Shown here: one piece after another, positions 1-9,032 of the stretch
How positions within the stretch are numbered: position 1 is the stretch's first letter
Layout: every line of letters begins with the position of its first letter
Source: Methylobacterium radiodurans
Lineage (GTDB): Bacteria > Pseudomonadota > Alphaproteobacteria > Rhizobiales > Beijerinckiaceae
Reading direction: 5' to 3'
Assembly: GCF_003173735.1 (NCBI RefSeq)
Contig: NZ_CP029551.1
Coordinates: 1,665,501-1,729,500 of the forward strand
Length of the DNA stretch: 64,000 nt
The notes under the pieces: model-generated
Databases searched by the model: none
What the model was told of the DNA's origin: nothing
The model's input: only the letters and a program-made list of their open reading frames with translations
Position numbers and translations under genes: made by a program

Positions 1-984
1 GTTGGCCGCGTTCATCACGGTCGGGGCCGCGCCGCCGTCGTGGAGCGCCGCCCGGGCGATCCGCAGACAGGGAAAGCGGTCCTCGTCCACCGGCTCGAAG
101 GTGAGGCTGCCCGCGGCCGCCAGGTCGAGGGGCCGGCCGCGCGCGATGGTCAGGCGCTCGCCGAGCCCCAGGCAGTGGGCGATCGGCACGCGCATGTCCG
201 GCATGGCGAGGCCGGCCGTCACCGCGCCGTCGAGCCAGTAGACGAGCCCGTGCACGATCGATTGCGGGTGGACGATGGCGTCGAGCCGGTCGTGGCCGAG
301 TCCGAACAGGTGGTGCGCCTCGATCAACTCCAGCCCCTTGTTCATCAGGGAGGCCGAATCGATGTTGATCTTCATGCCCATCGACCAAGTCGGGTGGGCG
401 GCGGCCTCCGCGGCGGTGGCCGCCGCGATGCGCTCGCGCGTCCAGGTGCGGAACGGGCCGCCCGAGGCCGTGATCGTCATCTTGGCGACGTCCGAGACCG
501 GTCCGTGGCCGAGCGCCTGGGCGAGCGCGTTGTGCTCGGAATCGACCGGCAGCAGCGTCGCGCCGTAGCGCTTGGCGTCGCGCATGAAGGCCTCGCCCGC
601 GCAGACGAGGCTCTCCTTGTTGGCGAGCGCCACGGTGCGGCCGAGGCGGAGCGCCGCGTGGGTCGGCTTGAGGCCGGCCGCTCCGCTCACCGCCGCCACC
701 ACGATGTCGGCGTCCCGCGCCACGGCCTCCAGCACCGCGCTCTCGCCAGCTCCGTTCGGGATGCCGGAGCCGGCGAGCGCCTCGGCGAGCGCCGGGCCGG
801 CCGACTCGTCGGCGAGTGCGGCGAATTCGGCCTTCATCTCGCGGGCGAGCTTGGCAAGCGCCTGCGCGTCGCGCCCGCCCACCACCGCGCCGACCCGGAA
901 GCGGTCGGCGTGCTGGGCGAGGAGGTCGGTGGTCGAGCGGCCGATCGAGCCGGTCGCGCCCAGCACGGAGACGGTGAAAGCCAC
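1..984 (-). CDS. dxr: 1-deoxy-D-xylulose 5-phosphate reductoisomerase (3' end beyond window)
   Basis: Catalyses the NADPH-dependent conversion of 1-deoxyxylulose 5-phosphate to 2-C-methylerythritol 4-phosphate, the committed step of the MEP isoprenoid pathway. The visible 328 codons begin at a GTG and show the N-terminal Rossmann motif GATGSIGR within the first 15 residues. The family is about 390-400 residues, so roughly the last 60 lie outside the window. An AAGGAG ribosome-binding site stands about 8 bases ahead of the GTG, which supports this start. It follows cdsA by 14 bases in the conserved frr-cdsA-dxr order, so it is probably cotranscribed. Confidence 0.93.
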   Translation of the reverse strand, partial: MAFTVSVLGATGSIGRSTTDLLAQHADRFRVGAVVGGRDAQALAKLAREMKAEFAALADESAGPALAEALAGSGIPNGAGESAVLEAVARDADIVVAAVSGAAGLKPTHAALRLGRTVALANKESLVCAGEAFMRDAKRYGATLLPVDSEHNALAQALGHGPVSDVAKMTITASGGPFRTWTRERIAAATAAEAAAHPTWSMGMKINIDSASLMNKGLELIEAHHLFGLGHDRLDAIVHPQSIVHGLVYWLDGAVTAGLAMPDMRVPIAHCLGLGERLTIARGRPLDLAAAGSLTFEPVDEDRFPCLRIARAALHDGGAAPTVMNAAN

Positions 985-998
985 GGAAGAGAACTCCT

Positions 999-1850
999 TC
1001 AGGCGGCGAGGTGCCGCGCGGCGAGGTACAGGCCGGCGAGCAGCGCCACCGCGAAAAATCCGTCGAGGCGGTCCATCACGCCGCCGTGGCCGGGGATCGA
1101 CCGGCCGGAATCCTTGACCCCGTAATGCCGCTTCAGGGCGGATTCGAGGAGATCGCCTGCCTGGCTGAGCACCGACGAGACGGCGCTGACGAGCGCCACC
1201 AGGGCGAGGTTGGTGTCGGCGAGCGGGCTCCAGCCCTGCTGGCGTGCGAGCGCCACGAGGGCCGTTCCAGCCACCACCGCGCCCGCGAGGCCGCCAAGCG
1301 CGCCCGACCACGTCTTCTTCGGCGAGACGGCGGGCATCAGCTTCGGCCCACCGAAGGTGCGGCCGGTGAAATAGGCGACGATGTCGGTGGCCCAGACGAC
1401 CGCGAACATCCAGGCCGGGCCGAGGATGCCGATCTCGGGCGCGTCGCGCAGCGCCGGTGGCACCAGGGCGACGACGGCACCGCCGGTGAGGGCGCCGAGC
1501 GCCCGCAGGCGCCCCGGATTGTCGTGGGGCAGCGCGAGGCAGAGGGCCGAGCCGCCGGCGAGGATCGCGAGGCCGACCCAGAACGGAACTTCCCGCTCCA
1601 GGCAGATCGTGAGCGCGGCCAGTGTGACCGCGACGGTGGCGAGGAGCGCCCGGCGCGGCAGGGTGCGGCTCATGCCGATCCACTCGCCAGCGCCGACGAT
1701 CGCCGCCGCGAGCCAGATTCCCGCGAAGGCCCAGCCGCCGAGCACCAACCCTGAGACGACGAGCGCGGCCAGCACGCATCCTGAGAGGACGCGCAGACCG
1801 AGTTCCCGGCTGCCGAAGGCCTTTCGCGGCGGTGCCGCCTCTCCCGCCAT
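999..1850 (-). CDS. cdsA: phosphatidate cytidylyltransferase
   Basis: Makes CDP-diacylglycerol from phosphatidic acid and CTP at the inner membrane; this is the precursor of all phospholipids, including those made by pssA and psd elsewhere in this window. The 283-residue product is strongly hydrophobic with about seven to eight membrane segments. Its C-terminal third carries the family signature: SALKR, then KDSGR, PGHGG and MDRLD, which form the metal and CDP-binding site. It starts only 26 bases after the frr stop and ends 14 bases before dxr, so the genes form one operon. uppS, common at this spot in other bacteria, is not present in the gap. Confidence 0.93.
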   Translation of the reverse strand: MAGEAAPPRKAFGSRELGLRVLSGCVLAALVVSGLVLGGWAFAGIWLAAAIVGAGEWIGMSRTLPRRALLATVAVTLAALTICLEREVPFWVGLAILAGGSALCLALPHDNPGRLRALGALTGGAVVALVPPALRDAPEIGILGPAWMFAVVWATDIVAYFTGRTFGGPKLMPAVSPKKTWSGALGGLAGAVVAGTALVALARQQGWSPLADTNLALVALVSAVSSVLSQAGDLLESALKRHYGVKDSGRSIPGHGGVMDRLDGFFAVALLAGLYLAARHLAA

Positions 1851-1876
1851 CGCGCGCGGTCCCGACGCTTGCCGCG

Positions 1877-2440
1877 TCAGACCTGCATGATCTCCTTCTC
1901 CTTGGAGGCCAGCACGCCGTCGATCTCGGCGATGAACTGGTCGGTCGCCTTCTGCACGTCGCCGGCCTGGCGCTTCTCGTCGTCCTCCGAGATGGCGCTG
2001 TCCTTCAGGAGCTTCTTGAGGTGGTCGAGCCCGTCGCGGCGCACGTGGCGCACGGCGACGCGCGACTCCTCGGCGTATTTGTGGGCGACCTTCACCATCT
2101 CCTTGCGGCGCTGCTCGTTCATCTCGGGGATGCGCAGGCGAATGGTCTGCCCCTCGGTCTGCGGGTTTAGGCCGAGGTCGGACTCGCGGATCGCCTTCTC
2201 GACGGCGGTGACCATGCTGCGGTCCCAGACCGAGATCGAGAGCAGGCGCGGCTCCGGCACGCTCACGGTGGCAACCTGCGCCATCGGCATCATCGAGCCG
2301 TAGGCGTCGACCTGGATCGGGTCGAGCAGGCTCGGGGTGGCGCGGCCGGTGCGCAGCGAACCCAGGTCCTTCGAGAGCGAGGCCACCGCGCCCTGCATGC
2401 GGCGCTTGATGTCGTTGAGGTCGAAGTCCGGTGTGGCCAT
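1877..2440 (-). CDS. frr: ribosome recycling factor
   Basis: Splits post-termination ribosomes together with EF-G. The 187-residue product matches the usual length of about 185. Family hallmarks are visible: an N-terminal DIKRRM helix, the [13 protein letters not shown] segment near residue 35, and [15 protein letters not shown] near residue 110. The ATG at 2440 is preferred over an upstream in-frame ATG at 2515, because the extra 25 residues are proline- and alanine-rich and unlike the family. It lies downstream of pyrH across a 126-base gap and is followed closely by cdsA. Confidence 0.95.
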   Translation of the reverse strand: MATPDFDLNDIKRRMQGAVASLSKDLGSLRTGRATPSLLDPIQVDAYGSMMPMAQVATVSVPEPRLLSISVWDRSMVTAVEKAIRESDLGLNPQTEGQTIRLRIPEMNEQRRKEMVKVAHKYAEESRVAVRHVRRDGLDHLKKLLKDSAISEDDEKRQAGDVQKATDQFIAEIDGVLASKEKEIMQV

Positions 2441-2566
2441 CTCGTCAAATCCCGACGCGTTCGCAAAAAAAGGGAAGGGCCCGGGCCGCGCGGGTCCGGA
2501 CGCTCGGCGCCTCAATGAACGAAAACCGGAGCGCCCGCAAACGGATCGGGCGGATTTCGCCCTGCC

Positions 2567-3286
2567 TTACGGCACCACCCGCGTGCACGGGGCATCCCCG
2601 GTGAGGATCGCGGTGATCGAGCTCGGCGCGTGGACCGAGCCGACTACGATCGAGAGCCGGCTCTCCCGCGCCAGCGCGAAGGCGGCGGTGTCCATTACCT
2701 TGAGGTCGCGGGCGATCGCCTCGTCGTGCGTGATCCGGTCGTAGCGGGTGGCGGCCGGATCCTTCTTGGGGTCGGCCGAGTAGACGCCGTCCACCTGGGT
2801 CGCCTTGAGGACGGCCTCGCAGCGCAGCTCCGCGGCGCGCAGCACGGCCGCCGTGTCGGTGGTGAAGTACGGGTTGCCGGTACCGCCGGCCAGCACCACC
2901 ACCTGCCCCTTGTCGAGGTGGTGGAGTGCGGGCTGCCTTGCGAAGGTCTCGCAGATCGTCGGCATCGAGACCGCCGACATGGTGCGCGCCTGGACGCCCG
3001 CCGCGTTCAGCGCGGTCTCCAGGGCCAGCGAGTTCATCACGGTCGCCATCATACCGAGCGAGTCGCCGGTCGCCCGGTCGATGAAGCCCGCCTGCGAGAT
3101 GCGCGCGCCGCGGATCATGTTGCCGCCGCCGACCACGAGCGCGACCTGGATGCCCGTCGCGATCGTGCGGGCGATGTCCTCGGCGAGGCCGGCCAGCGTC
3201 GGCGGGTGCAACCAGTAGCCGTCCGGGGCGGCGAGTGCCTCGCCGGAGAGCTTCACCAGGACGCGGCGATAGGGCGTTTCCGGCAT
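2567..3286 (-). CDS. pyrH: UMP kinase
   Basis: Phosphorylates UMP to UDP in pyrimidine nucleotide synthesis. The 239-residue length equals that of typical bacterial PyrH. Amino-acid-kinase family motifs are seen: VLVKLSGEAL at the N-terminus, the VVGGGNMIRG loop near residue 52, and LAGGTGNPYFTTDTAA near residue 132. In many bacteria pyrH follows tsf directly. Here a plus-strand glycosyltransferase gene separates the two, so pyrH-frr-cdsA-dxr must start from its own promoter in the 3287-3447 interval. Confidence 0.95.
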   Translation of the reverse strand: MPETPYRRVLVKLSGEALAAPDGYWLHPPTLAGLAEDIARTIATGIQVALVVGGGNMIRGARISQAGFIDRATGDSLGMMATVMNSLALETALNAAGVQARTMSAVSMPTICETFARQPALHHLDKGQVVVLAGGTGNPYFTTDTAAVLRAAELRCEAVLKATQVDGVYSADPKKDPAATRYDRITHDEAIARDLKVMDTAAFALARESRLSIVVGSVHAPSSITAILTGDAPCTRVVP

Positions 3287-3447
3287 ATGGACTCCTCCGC
3301 CGGAGCGCGGCCGGCCTGCTCTCGAACCGAGGGGCTTCTACGCGAAGCGGCCCGGCGGCGTCGAGGGCGCGAACCGTGAACGGTGCGGCGCCGGCTCTCC
3401 GCCCGATGCGTTCGGCAAACGTACAGCCGAGCCCGGCTAAGGACGTA

Positions 3448-4752
3448 ATGTTGCTGGGATACGGGGGCGAACCGGGCCTCGATTCCGGTGCCGTGACGGA
3501 CCGATCGGACCGCGCCAGCGATGGGCGGTCCGCGGCCCTGCTGGATTGGAGCCGCTCCTTGTCGCCCACCACTCTTCCGTCCACCGACTCGCCGGGCCTC
3601 GTCCCGCCCTCCGGCCCGGACGTCGTCGTCGCGATCCCCGTGCGCAACGAGGCCGAGCGGATCGCCGCCTGCCTGCGGGCGCTCGGAGAGCAGACCGGGC
3701 TCGCACCGGGCCGGCTCGGGCTGGTGCTGTTCCTCAACAATTGCACGGACGGCACAGAGTCGATCGTCGCCGGGCTGCGCGCCAGCCTGCCGATGCCCGT
3801 GCGGGTGATCACCGCGACCTACGAGCGGGCCCATGCGGGCTGGGCGCGCCGCGCCGCGATGGATGCGGCCGCCGCCTGGATCGAGGCGGGGCCCGGCACC
3901 GGCACGATCCTGACCTCGGACGCCGACAGCCGGGTGCCGCCGGACTGGGTCGCCCGCAACCTCGCGGCCCTGGAGGCCGGCGCCGACGCGGTGGCGGGCC
4001 GGGTCGAGCTCGCGCCCGAGGAGGCCGCCCTGCTGCCGCCCTCGCTGCCGGCCCGGGGGAAACTGGAAGATACCTACGACGCGCTGATCACCGAGATCGA
4101 GACCTGCCTCGACCCGGACCCGCACGATCCCTGGCCCTGCCACCGCACCACGATCGGCGCCTCGCTCGCCGTGCGCTCGGGTGCCTACCGCCAGGTCGGC
4201 GGCATGCCGGAGATCCCGCTCGGCGAGGACGGCGCCTTCGTGGCGGCCCTGCTGCAGCAGGGTTTTCGCGTGCGCCACCCGCGCGACGTGGTGGTGACGA
4301 TCTCGGCCCGGCTCTCCGGCCGGGCGCCGGGCGGCGTCGCCGACACGATCCGCGCCCGCTGCGAGGAGCCCGACGCCCTCTGCGACGCCCGGATGGAGCG
4401 GGTGCCCCGGCTGATGCTGCGCTGCTGGCTGCGCCACCGCCTGCGCCGGCTGCACCGCTCCGGCCGGATGGCGCGCGATCTTGCCTGGGCACGCCTGCTC
4501 GGCGTATCGGCCGAGGAGGCCCGCCGGATCGCCGCGATGCCCCGCGTCGGCGAGGCGGTCGCGGCGGCCGAGCGGGCGAGCCCCCGCCTCGTCTTCCGGC
4601 CGGTCGGCCCGCGGCACCTGCCCGGCCAGATCCGTGCGGCGCGGGCGGCGCTGGTGATGCTGCGTCCGGTTTCCCGGATCGCCGCCCGGCTCCGGCGGGG
4701 TGATGCCGCCGCTTCCGTGCCGCCGCTCTCCGCCACCGCACCGGGACAGTAA
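3448..4752 (+). CDS. family 2 glycosyltransferase
   Basis: A GT-A fold glycosyltransferase of unknown acceptor. After an uncertain N-terminus, residues from about 55 show DVVVAIPVRNEAERI, the nucleotide-sugar binding start of GT2 enzymes. A LTSDADSRVPPDW segment follows with the DxD-like DAD metal site, and a GEDGAF motif fits the catalytic ED region. No membrane segment is obvious, so it is probably cytosolic or peripheral. The start is uncertain: ATG 3448 is used, but TTG 3559 sits closer to the conserved domain and earlier in-frame codons exist. It lies divergent from pyrH and convergent with tsf. Confidence 0.75.
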   Translation: MLLGYGGEPGLDSGAVTDRSDRASDGRSAALLDWSRSLSPTTLPSTDSPGLVPPSGPDVVVAIPVRNEAERIAACLRALGEQTGLAPGRLGLVLFLNNCTDGTESIVAGLRASLPMPVRVITATYERAHAGWARRAAMDAAAAWIEAGPGTGTILTSDADSRVPPDWVARNLAALEAGADAVAGRVELAPEEAALLPPSLPARGKLEDTYDALITEIETCLDPDPHDPWPCHRTTIGASLAVRSGAYRQVGGMPEIPLGEDGAFVAALLQQGFRVRHPRDVVVTISARLSGRAPGGVADTIRARCEEPDALCDARMERVPRLMLRCWLRHRLRRLHRSGRMARDLAWARLLGVSAEEARRIAAMPRVGEAVAAAERASPRLVFRPVGPRHLPGQIRAARAALVMLRPVSRIAARLRRGDAAASVPPLSATAPGQ

Positions 4753-4977
4753 GAGGCGCGCTCTCCCTCCCCCATCTGCGGGGGAGGGTGGCGCCCGAAG
4801 GGCGACGGGAGAGGGGTGAACGCTTCAGGGTGGGACGAGCCCTGCATGAAGGCCGCGCCACTCCCGTTCGTGGGTTCCCCTCTCTGCGGGACTTCGTCCG
4901 ACCGACCCCCGCTGACGCAGGGGCCACCCTCCTCCGCAGAGGGGGATGGGGAGCGTCGTGGGTGTTCCCCGAACGAG
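4753..4977. repeat. intergenic GC-rich palindromic repeats
   Basis: The gap between two convergent genes holds short dyads such as CCCTCCCCC (4765-4773) with GGGGGAGGG (4780-4788). A second C-rich/G-rich pair lies around 4878-4950. Related palindromes occur near 7330, 9098-9124 and 9272-9301. They look like dispersed intergenic repeats; no gene is seen here. Confidence 0.55.
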
Positions 4978-5006
4978 AAAAGCCCCGGCCTCTCGGCCGG
5001 GGCTTC
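4978..5006 (-). terminator. rho-independent terminator after tsf
   Basis: A perfect stem AGCCCCGGCC / GGCCGGGGCT with a 4-base TCTC loop is followed on the minus strand by TTTTC. It sits 26 bases after the tsf stop codon and is placed to end the rpsB-tsf transcript. It may also work on the convergent glycosyltransferase transcript. Confidence 0.8.
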
Positions 5007-5031
5007 TCCATGACGTGCAGCTCTCAGATGA

Positions 5032-5958
5032 TCAGGCGCGGCCGGCCTGCTGGGCGACCTCGGTGGCGAAGTCCGGACCTTCTTCCTTCTCGATGCCCTC
5101 GCCGAGCGCGTAGCGCACGAAGGCGGTGAGGGCGACCGGCGCGCCGACCTTGCCGGCGGCCTCCTTGAGCACCTGCGAGATCGTCTTCGAGCCGTCGTGC
5201 ACGAAGGGCTGCTCCAGGAGGGTGACCTCCTTGTAGTAGCTCTTCAGGCCGCTCTCGACGATCTTGGCCATGACGTGGTCCGGCTTGCCGGCGTTCTTCT
5301 CGCGCAGGATGTTCGACTCGCGCTCCACCGTCGCGGCATCGACGCCCGAGGCGTCGAGCGCCACCGGGTTGGTGGCGGCGACGTGCATGGCGATCTGGCG
5401 ACCGAGCGCGGAGAGCGCGTCCACGTCGCCCTCGGACTCGAGCGCGACCAGCACGCCGATCTTGCCGAGGCCCTCGGAGATCTGGTTGTGCACGTAGCTC
5501 GCGATCACGCCCTTGCCGACTTCGAGCTTGGTCACGCGGCGCAGGGTCATGTTCTCGCCGATCGTTGCGATCAGGCCCTGCAGCTTGTCGGCGACGGTCT
5601 CGCTGGCGCCCGGGAAGTGGGCGGCCTGGAGGCCCTCCAGCGTGCCGTCGGTGTTGAGGGCGGTCTTGGCTGCCTCGCGGGCGAAGGCCTGGAAGGCGTC
5701 GTTGCGGGCGACGAAGTCGGTCTCGGAGTTCACCTCGACGACCGCCGCGTGACGGCCGGCGGACTCGACGGCGACCAGACCCTCGGCGGCGACGCGGCCG
5801 GCCTTCTTGGCGGCCTTGGCGAGGCCCTTCTTGCGCAGCCAGTCGACGGCAGCCTCGAGGTCGCCCTGGGTCTCGTTCAGCGCGCCCTTGCAGTCCATCA
5901 TGCCCGCGCCGGTCTTCTCGCGGAGCTCCTTCACCATCGCGGCGGTGATGTTGGCCAT
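5032..5958 (-). CDS. tsf: translation elongation factor Ts
   Basis: Nucleotide exchange factor that regenerates EF-Tu-GTP. At 308 residues it is of normal alphaproteobacterial length. The diagnostic N-terminus [16 protein letters not shown], the [13 protein letters not shown] helix and the [14 protein letters not shown] segment (around residues 75-88) are all present. It follows rpsB across 133 bases containing an imperfect GC-rich inverted repeat (about 6003-6035), which could be an attenuator. A strong terminator follows. Confidence 0.96.
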   Translation of the reverse strand: MANITAAMVKELREKTGAGMMDCKGALNETQGDLEAAVDWLRKKGLAKAAKKAGRVAAEGLVAVESAGRHAAVVEVNSETDFVARNDAFQAFAREAAKTALNTDGTLEGLQAAHFPGASETVADKLQGLIATIGENMTLRRVTKLEVGKGVIASYVHNQISEGLGKIGVLVALESEGDVDALSALGRQIAMHVAATNPVALDASGVDAATVERESNILREKNAGKPDHVMAKIVESGLKSYYKEVTLLEQPFVHDGSKTISQVLKEAAGKVGAPVALTAFVRYALGEGIEKEEGPDFATEVAQQAGRA

Positions 5959-6091
5959 GGCCGGTCCTTTCGTCTCGCTCCGTCCGGAGCCGTCAGATGA
6001 GAGGGCCCGACGCCCTGTGGAGCGCCGGGCCCGGAGATGGGGTTCTCAAGGAAGCCGGATCGGCGGGTGCCGACCCGAGCTTCGACAAGAA

Positions 6092-7153
6092 TCAGGCGGC
6101 GGCGGCGGCCTCGACGAAGCCGCGGGCCTGGTCGACCCAGCCGTCGCGGGCGATGCGGCCGTTGAGCTTGAGGTCGCCGTCGATCTTGGCGACGTCGTCC
6201 GCGGTCATCGCGGCGATCTGCCAGTAATGGTAGATGCCGGCGTCGTTGAGCTTCTGCACGATCTGCGGGCCGGCGCCGTTGAGCTTGGTCAGGTCGTCGG
6301 GCGCGCCGCGCGGGGCGGCGAGCAGCTCGAAGTGCTCGGTCGACTCGGCGAGCAGCGCCACGTCGGCCGGATCGAGCGCCTCGGACGAGACCGCGACGTC
6401 GTCGTTGGCCGGCAGCTCCTCGGCCATCGGCTCCTCGGAGGCGCCGAGATCGACGCCCGACGAGCCCTGCGCCCGCGAGATGCCGTCGATCGCCGCGCGG
6501 GCGATGAGGTCGCAGTAGAGCGCGATGGCGCGGCCGGCGTCGTCGTTGGCCGGGACGATGTAGCTGATGCCGTCCGGGTTGCAGTTGGTGTCGACGATGG
6601 CGGCCACCGGGATGCCGAGGCGGTTCGCCTCCTTGATCGCCAGCTGCTCCTTGTTGGTGTCGATCACGAACAACAGGTCCGGCACGCCGCCCATGTCCTT
6701 GATGCCGCCGAGCGCCTTCTCGAGCTTGTCCTTCTCACGGGACAGCATCAGGCGCTCCTTCTTGGTGAGGCCGGGGCCGCCGGTCTCGAGCGTCTCGGTG
6801 ACCTTGCGCAGGCGCGAGATCGAGCCCGAGATGGTCTTCCAGTTGGTCAGCATGCCGCCGAGCCAGCGGGAGTTGACGTAGTACTGGGCCGAGCGCTTGG
6901 CGGCGTCGGCGATCGTGTCGGCGGCCTGGCGCTTCGTGCCGACGAACAGCACGCGGCCGCCGCGGGCGACGGTGTCGCTGACGGCCTGGAGGGCCTGGTG
7001 CATCGCCGGGACCGTCTGGGCCAGGTCGATGATGTGGATGTTGTTGCGGGTGCCGAAGATGTAGGGCTGCATCTTCGGGTTCCAGCGGTGCGACTGGTGA
7101 CCGAAATGGGCGCCCGCCTCGAGGAGCTGGCGCATGGTGAAGTCGACGGCCAT
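6092..7153 (-). CDS. rpsB: 30S ribosomal protein S2 with C-terminal extension
   Basis: Small-subunit ribosomal protein. Residues 1 to about 228 are canonical S2, with [19 protein letters not shown] at the start, the [12 protein letters not shown] segment and FVIDTNKE near 158. The 353-residue product is about 110 residues longer than the 241-residue E. coli protein. The extension has an acidic linker and then, at about 290-350, a helix-hairpin-helix-like domain ([17 protein letters not shown]). Similar domains occur at the C-terminus of L21 in alphaproteobacteria. The start is the ATG at 7153; 21 upstream in-frame residues do not resemble S2. Confidence 0.95.
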   Translation of the reverse strand: MAVDFTMRQLLEAGAHFGHQSHRWNPKMQPYIFGTRNNIHIIDLAQTVPAMHQALQAVSDTVARGGRVLFVGTKRQAADTIADAAKRSAQYYVNSRWLGGMLTNWKTISGSISRLRKVTETLETGGPGLTKKERLMLSREKDKLEKALGGIKDMGGVPDLLFVIDTNKEQLAIKEANRLGIPVAAIVDTNCNPDGISYIVPANDDAGRAIALYCDLIARAAIDGISRAQGSSGVDLGASEEPMAEELPANDDVAVSSEALDPADVALLAESTEHFELLAAPRGAPDDLTKLNGAGPQIVQKLNDAGIYHYWQIAAMTADDVAKIDGDLKLNGRIARDGWVDQARGFVEAAAAA

Positions 7154-7327
7154 GATTCTCTGTCTCTCCGGTTGATACCGCCGCGGAGGAAGCGACCGGC
7201 CGATCCGACCAGCCACCGGAAACGCCTCATTCAGTCATGAGGCCAGCCCCGCGTGTGGAATGGGCGGGCCCATAGCAGAGGGCGGCCCGGAAGGCAATCG
7301 CGTGCGGGAACGCCGTGCCGGGGCGCG

Positions 7328-7355
7328 GGTACCCTCTCCCTATGGGAGAAGGGGT
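7328..7355. repeat. short intergenic palindromic repeat
   Basis: A CCCTCTCCC... type dyad, with TATGGGAGAAGGGG, belongs to the same dispersed family as the copies at 4765-4788 and 9098-9301. It lies between rpsB and the rsuA-like gene. Confidence 0.4.
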
Positions 7356-7389
7356 GCGGCGCGGTTCCGGAGGCCGCGCCAGCCGCGGA

Positions 7390-8121
7390 TCAGCCCGCGA
7401 ACAGCGCCGCGATCGCTTCCGGCTCCATCACCCGGTACGCGCCCGCGGCCAGATCCGCCGGCAAGTCCAGCCCGCCGACCCGGTCGCGGTGGAGCGCGGT
7501 CACGTGGTTGCCCAGCGCGGCGAACATGCGGCGGACCTGATGGTAGCGCCCCTCGGTCAGCGTCACGGCGCAGCGCGTCGCGTCCTCGGCCTCGAATCCG
7601 ACCGGCAGGAGCGGGCGCTCCTCGCCCTCCAGCATCAGCGTGCCGGAGGCCAGCACCGCGCCCTCGTCGCCCCGGAGCGGCCGATCGAGGGTGACGCGGT
7701 AGCGCTTGGCCACGCTCGCCTTCGGGGAGATGATCCGGTGCAGCAACGCGCCGTCGTCGGTGAGCAGGAGGAGGCCCGAGGTTTCCTTGTCGAGCCGTCC
7801 GACCGTCGAGAGGGCCGGGTCGCGGCGGCGCCAACGCTCGGGAAAGAGGCCGTAGACCAACGGGCCTGCCTCCTTGTGCGAGCAGGTGACGCCGAGCGGC
7901 TTGTGCAGCATCAGGCAGAGGCCGGGCAGCGGGTCGAGGGGCTCGCCGTCGATCCACATCCGCTCGGGCAGGTCCGCGTCGAGCGGGATGCGCGCGCCCG
8001 CGTCATCGACCGGGGCTCCATCGAGTACGATGTCGCCCGCCCGGGCGAGGCCCTGGATCTCCCGGCGCGAGCCGTAGCCGAGATTGGCGAGCAGCTTGTC
8101 GAGGCGGACGGCCTTGCTCAC
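7390..8121 (-). CDS. 16S rRNA pseudouridine synthase, RsuA/RluB/E/F family
   Basis: Converts a uridine in rRNA to pseudouridine. The 243-residue protein has an N-terminal S4-type RNA-binding domain (VRLDKLLANLGYGSRREI). The catalytic core follows with VGRLDKETSGLLLLTDDG, whose aspartate in GRLDKxTSG is the family nucleophile, and a later EGRYHQVRRM motif. The length and small S4-plus-catalytic layout fit RsuA (16S pseudouridine 516). The GTG start overlaps the rsmC stop as GTGA, implying translational coupling of two 16S rRNA modification genes. Confidence 0.88.
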   Translation of the reverse strand: MSKAVRLDKLLANLGYGSRREIQGLARAGDIVLDGAPVDDAGARIPLDADLPERMWIDGEPLDPLPGLCLMLHKPLGVTCSHKEAGPLVYGLFPERWRRRDPALSTVGRLDKETSGLLLLTDDGALLHRIISPKASVAKRYRVTLDRPLRGDEGAVLASGTLMLEGEERPLLPVGFEAEDATRCAVTLTEGRYHQVRRMFAALGNHVTALHRDRVGGLDLPADLAAGAYRVMEPEAIAALFAG

Positions 8122-9032
8122 CGGCGCGCCTCGTAGACCTTGTAGCCGTTGGCAGAGGCCTTGAGCGTCACCTCCGCGAAGGCCTCGCCCAGCACCCGCT
8201 CGTAGGGCAGGTGCGCGTTGGCGGTGAGCCAGAGCGCACCCCCGTGGCGCAGCGCGCCGGCCGCACGGGCGATGAAGCTCTGGCCGAGCGCCCGGTCCTC
8301 GGCGCCGCCGTCGTGGAAGGGCGGGTTCATCACCACGAAATCGAGCTTGGCCAAATCCGGATCCGTCTCGCGGATATCGGCCCAGCGGAGGCTCACGCGG
8401 GCATCGCTGAGATTGCGCCGGGCCATCTCGACGGCGCGGCGGTCGATGTCGATGCAGGCGAGCGCGGTCACGGCCTCCGAGCCCAGCACCGCGCGGGCGA
8501 GGATGCCGAGCCCGCAGCCGAGATCGGCCCCGCGGCCGCGCAAGGTGGGCAGGGTGGCGAGCAGGAGCGCGCTGCCCGGGTCGAGCCGGTCCCAGGAGAA
8601 GATGCCGGGCTGCGTGCAGAGCGCGAGGTTGTCGACGTGGCGCGGGCCACCCTCGGCGATCGCCTCCTCTAGGCCCCGGGGCGTCTCCGGGCAGGCGGCT
8701 GTACAGATGCGGTGATGGCGGCGCGCCTCCTCGGTCGAGGCGCATCCGAAGCCGGCCAATTCCTTCCCCAGCCGCGAGCCGCCGCGGTCCTTCGGGGCGA
8801 GCGCCGTGAGGCGTCCGCCGGGCTTCAGGGCGCGCAGCGCCAGCGCGATTGCGTAGCGGCGCTCGACCGTGCCAGGCGGCGCGAGCAGGACGGCCGCGTC
8901 CAGGCTCGCGGGCGCCACGTCCTCCAGGCGCGCGGAGCCGGGGATCAGGGGCGAGACCTGCGCGGCGCCTTCCGGGATCTCGGCGAGTTCGGCGGGCGGC
9001 AGGCCGTACAGGATGGCGGTGGGGACGGTCAT
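8118..9032 (-). CDS. 16S rRNA guanine-N2 methyltransferase, RsmC-like
   Basis: A class I SAM-dependent methyltransferase of 304 residues with the two-domain RsmC/RlmG layout. The degenerate N-terminal half is followed by a catalytic half with motif I LGCGLGILAR near residue 172 and the NPPFHDG motif IV near residue 235. NPPF is typical of enzymes that methylate the exocyclic amine of guanine in rRNA, and RsmC modifies G1207. It is translationally coupled to the downstream pseudouridine synthase. RlmG is the main alternative. Confidence 0.82.
   Translation of the reverse strand: MTVPTAILYGLPPAELAEIPEGAAQVSPLIPGSARLEDVAPASLDAAVLLAPPGTVERRYAIALALRALKPGGRLTALAPKDRGGSRLGKELAGFGCASTEEARRHHRICTAACPETPRGLEEAIAEGGPRHVDNLALCTQPGIFSWDRLDPGSALLLATLPTLRGRGADLGCGLGILARAVLGSEAVTALACIDIDRRAVEMARRNLSDARVSLRWADIRETDPDLAKLDFVVMNPPFHDGGAEDRALGQSFIARAAGALRHGGALWLTANAHLPYERVLGEAFAEVTLKASANGYKVYEARR

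Noticed and set aside
2445..3812. 455-codon frame opposite the glycosyltransferase and in another frame of pyrH
   Set aside because: Crosses two supported genes and has an Arg/Pro-rich translation.
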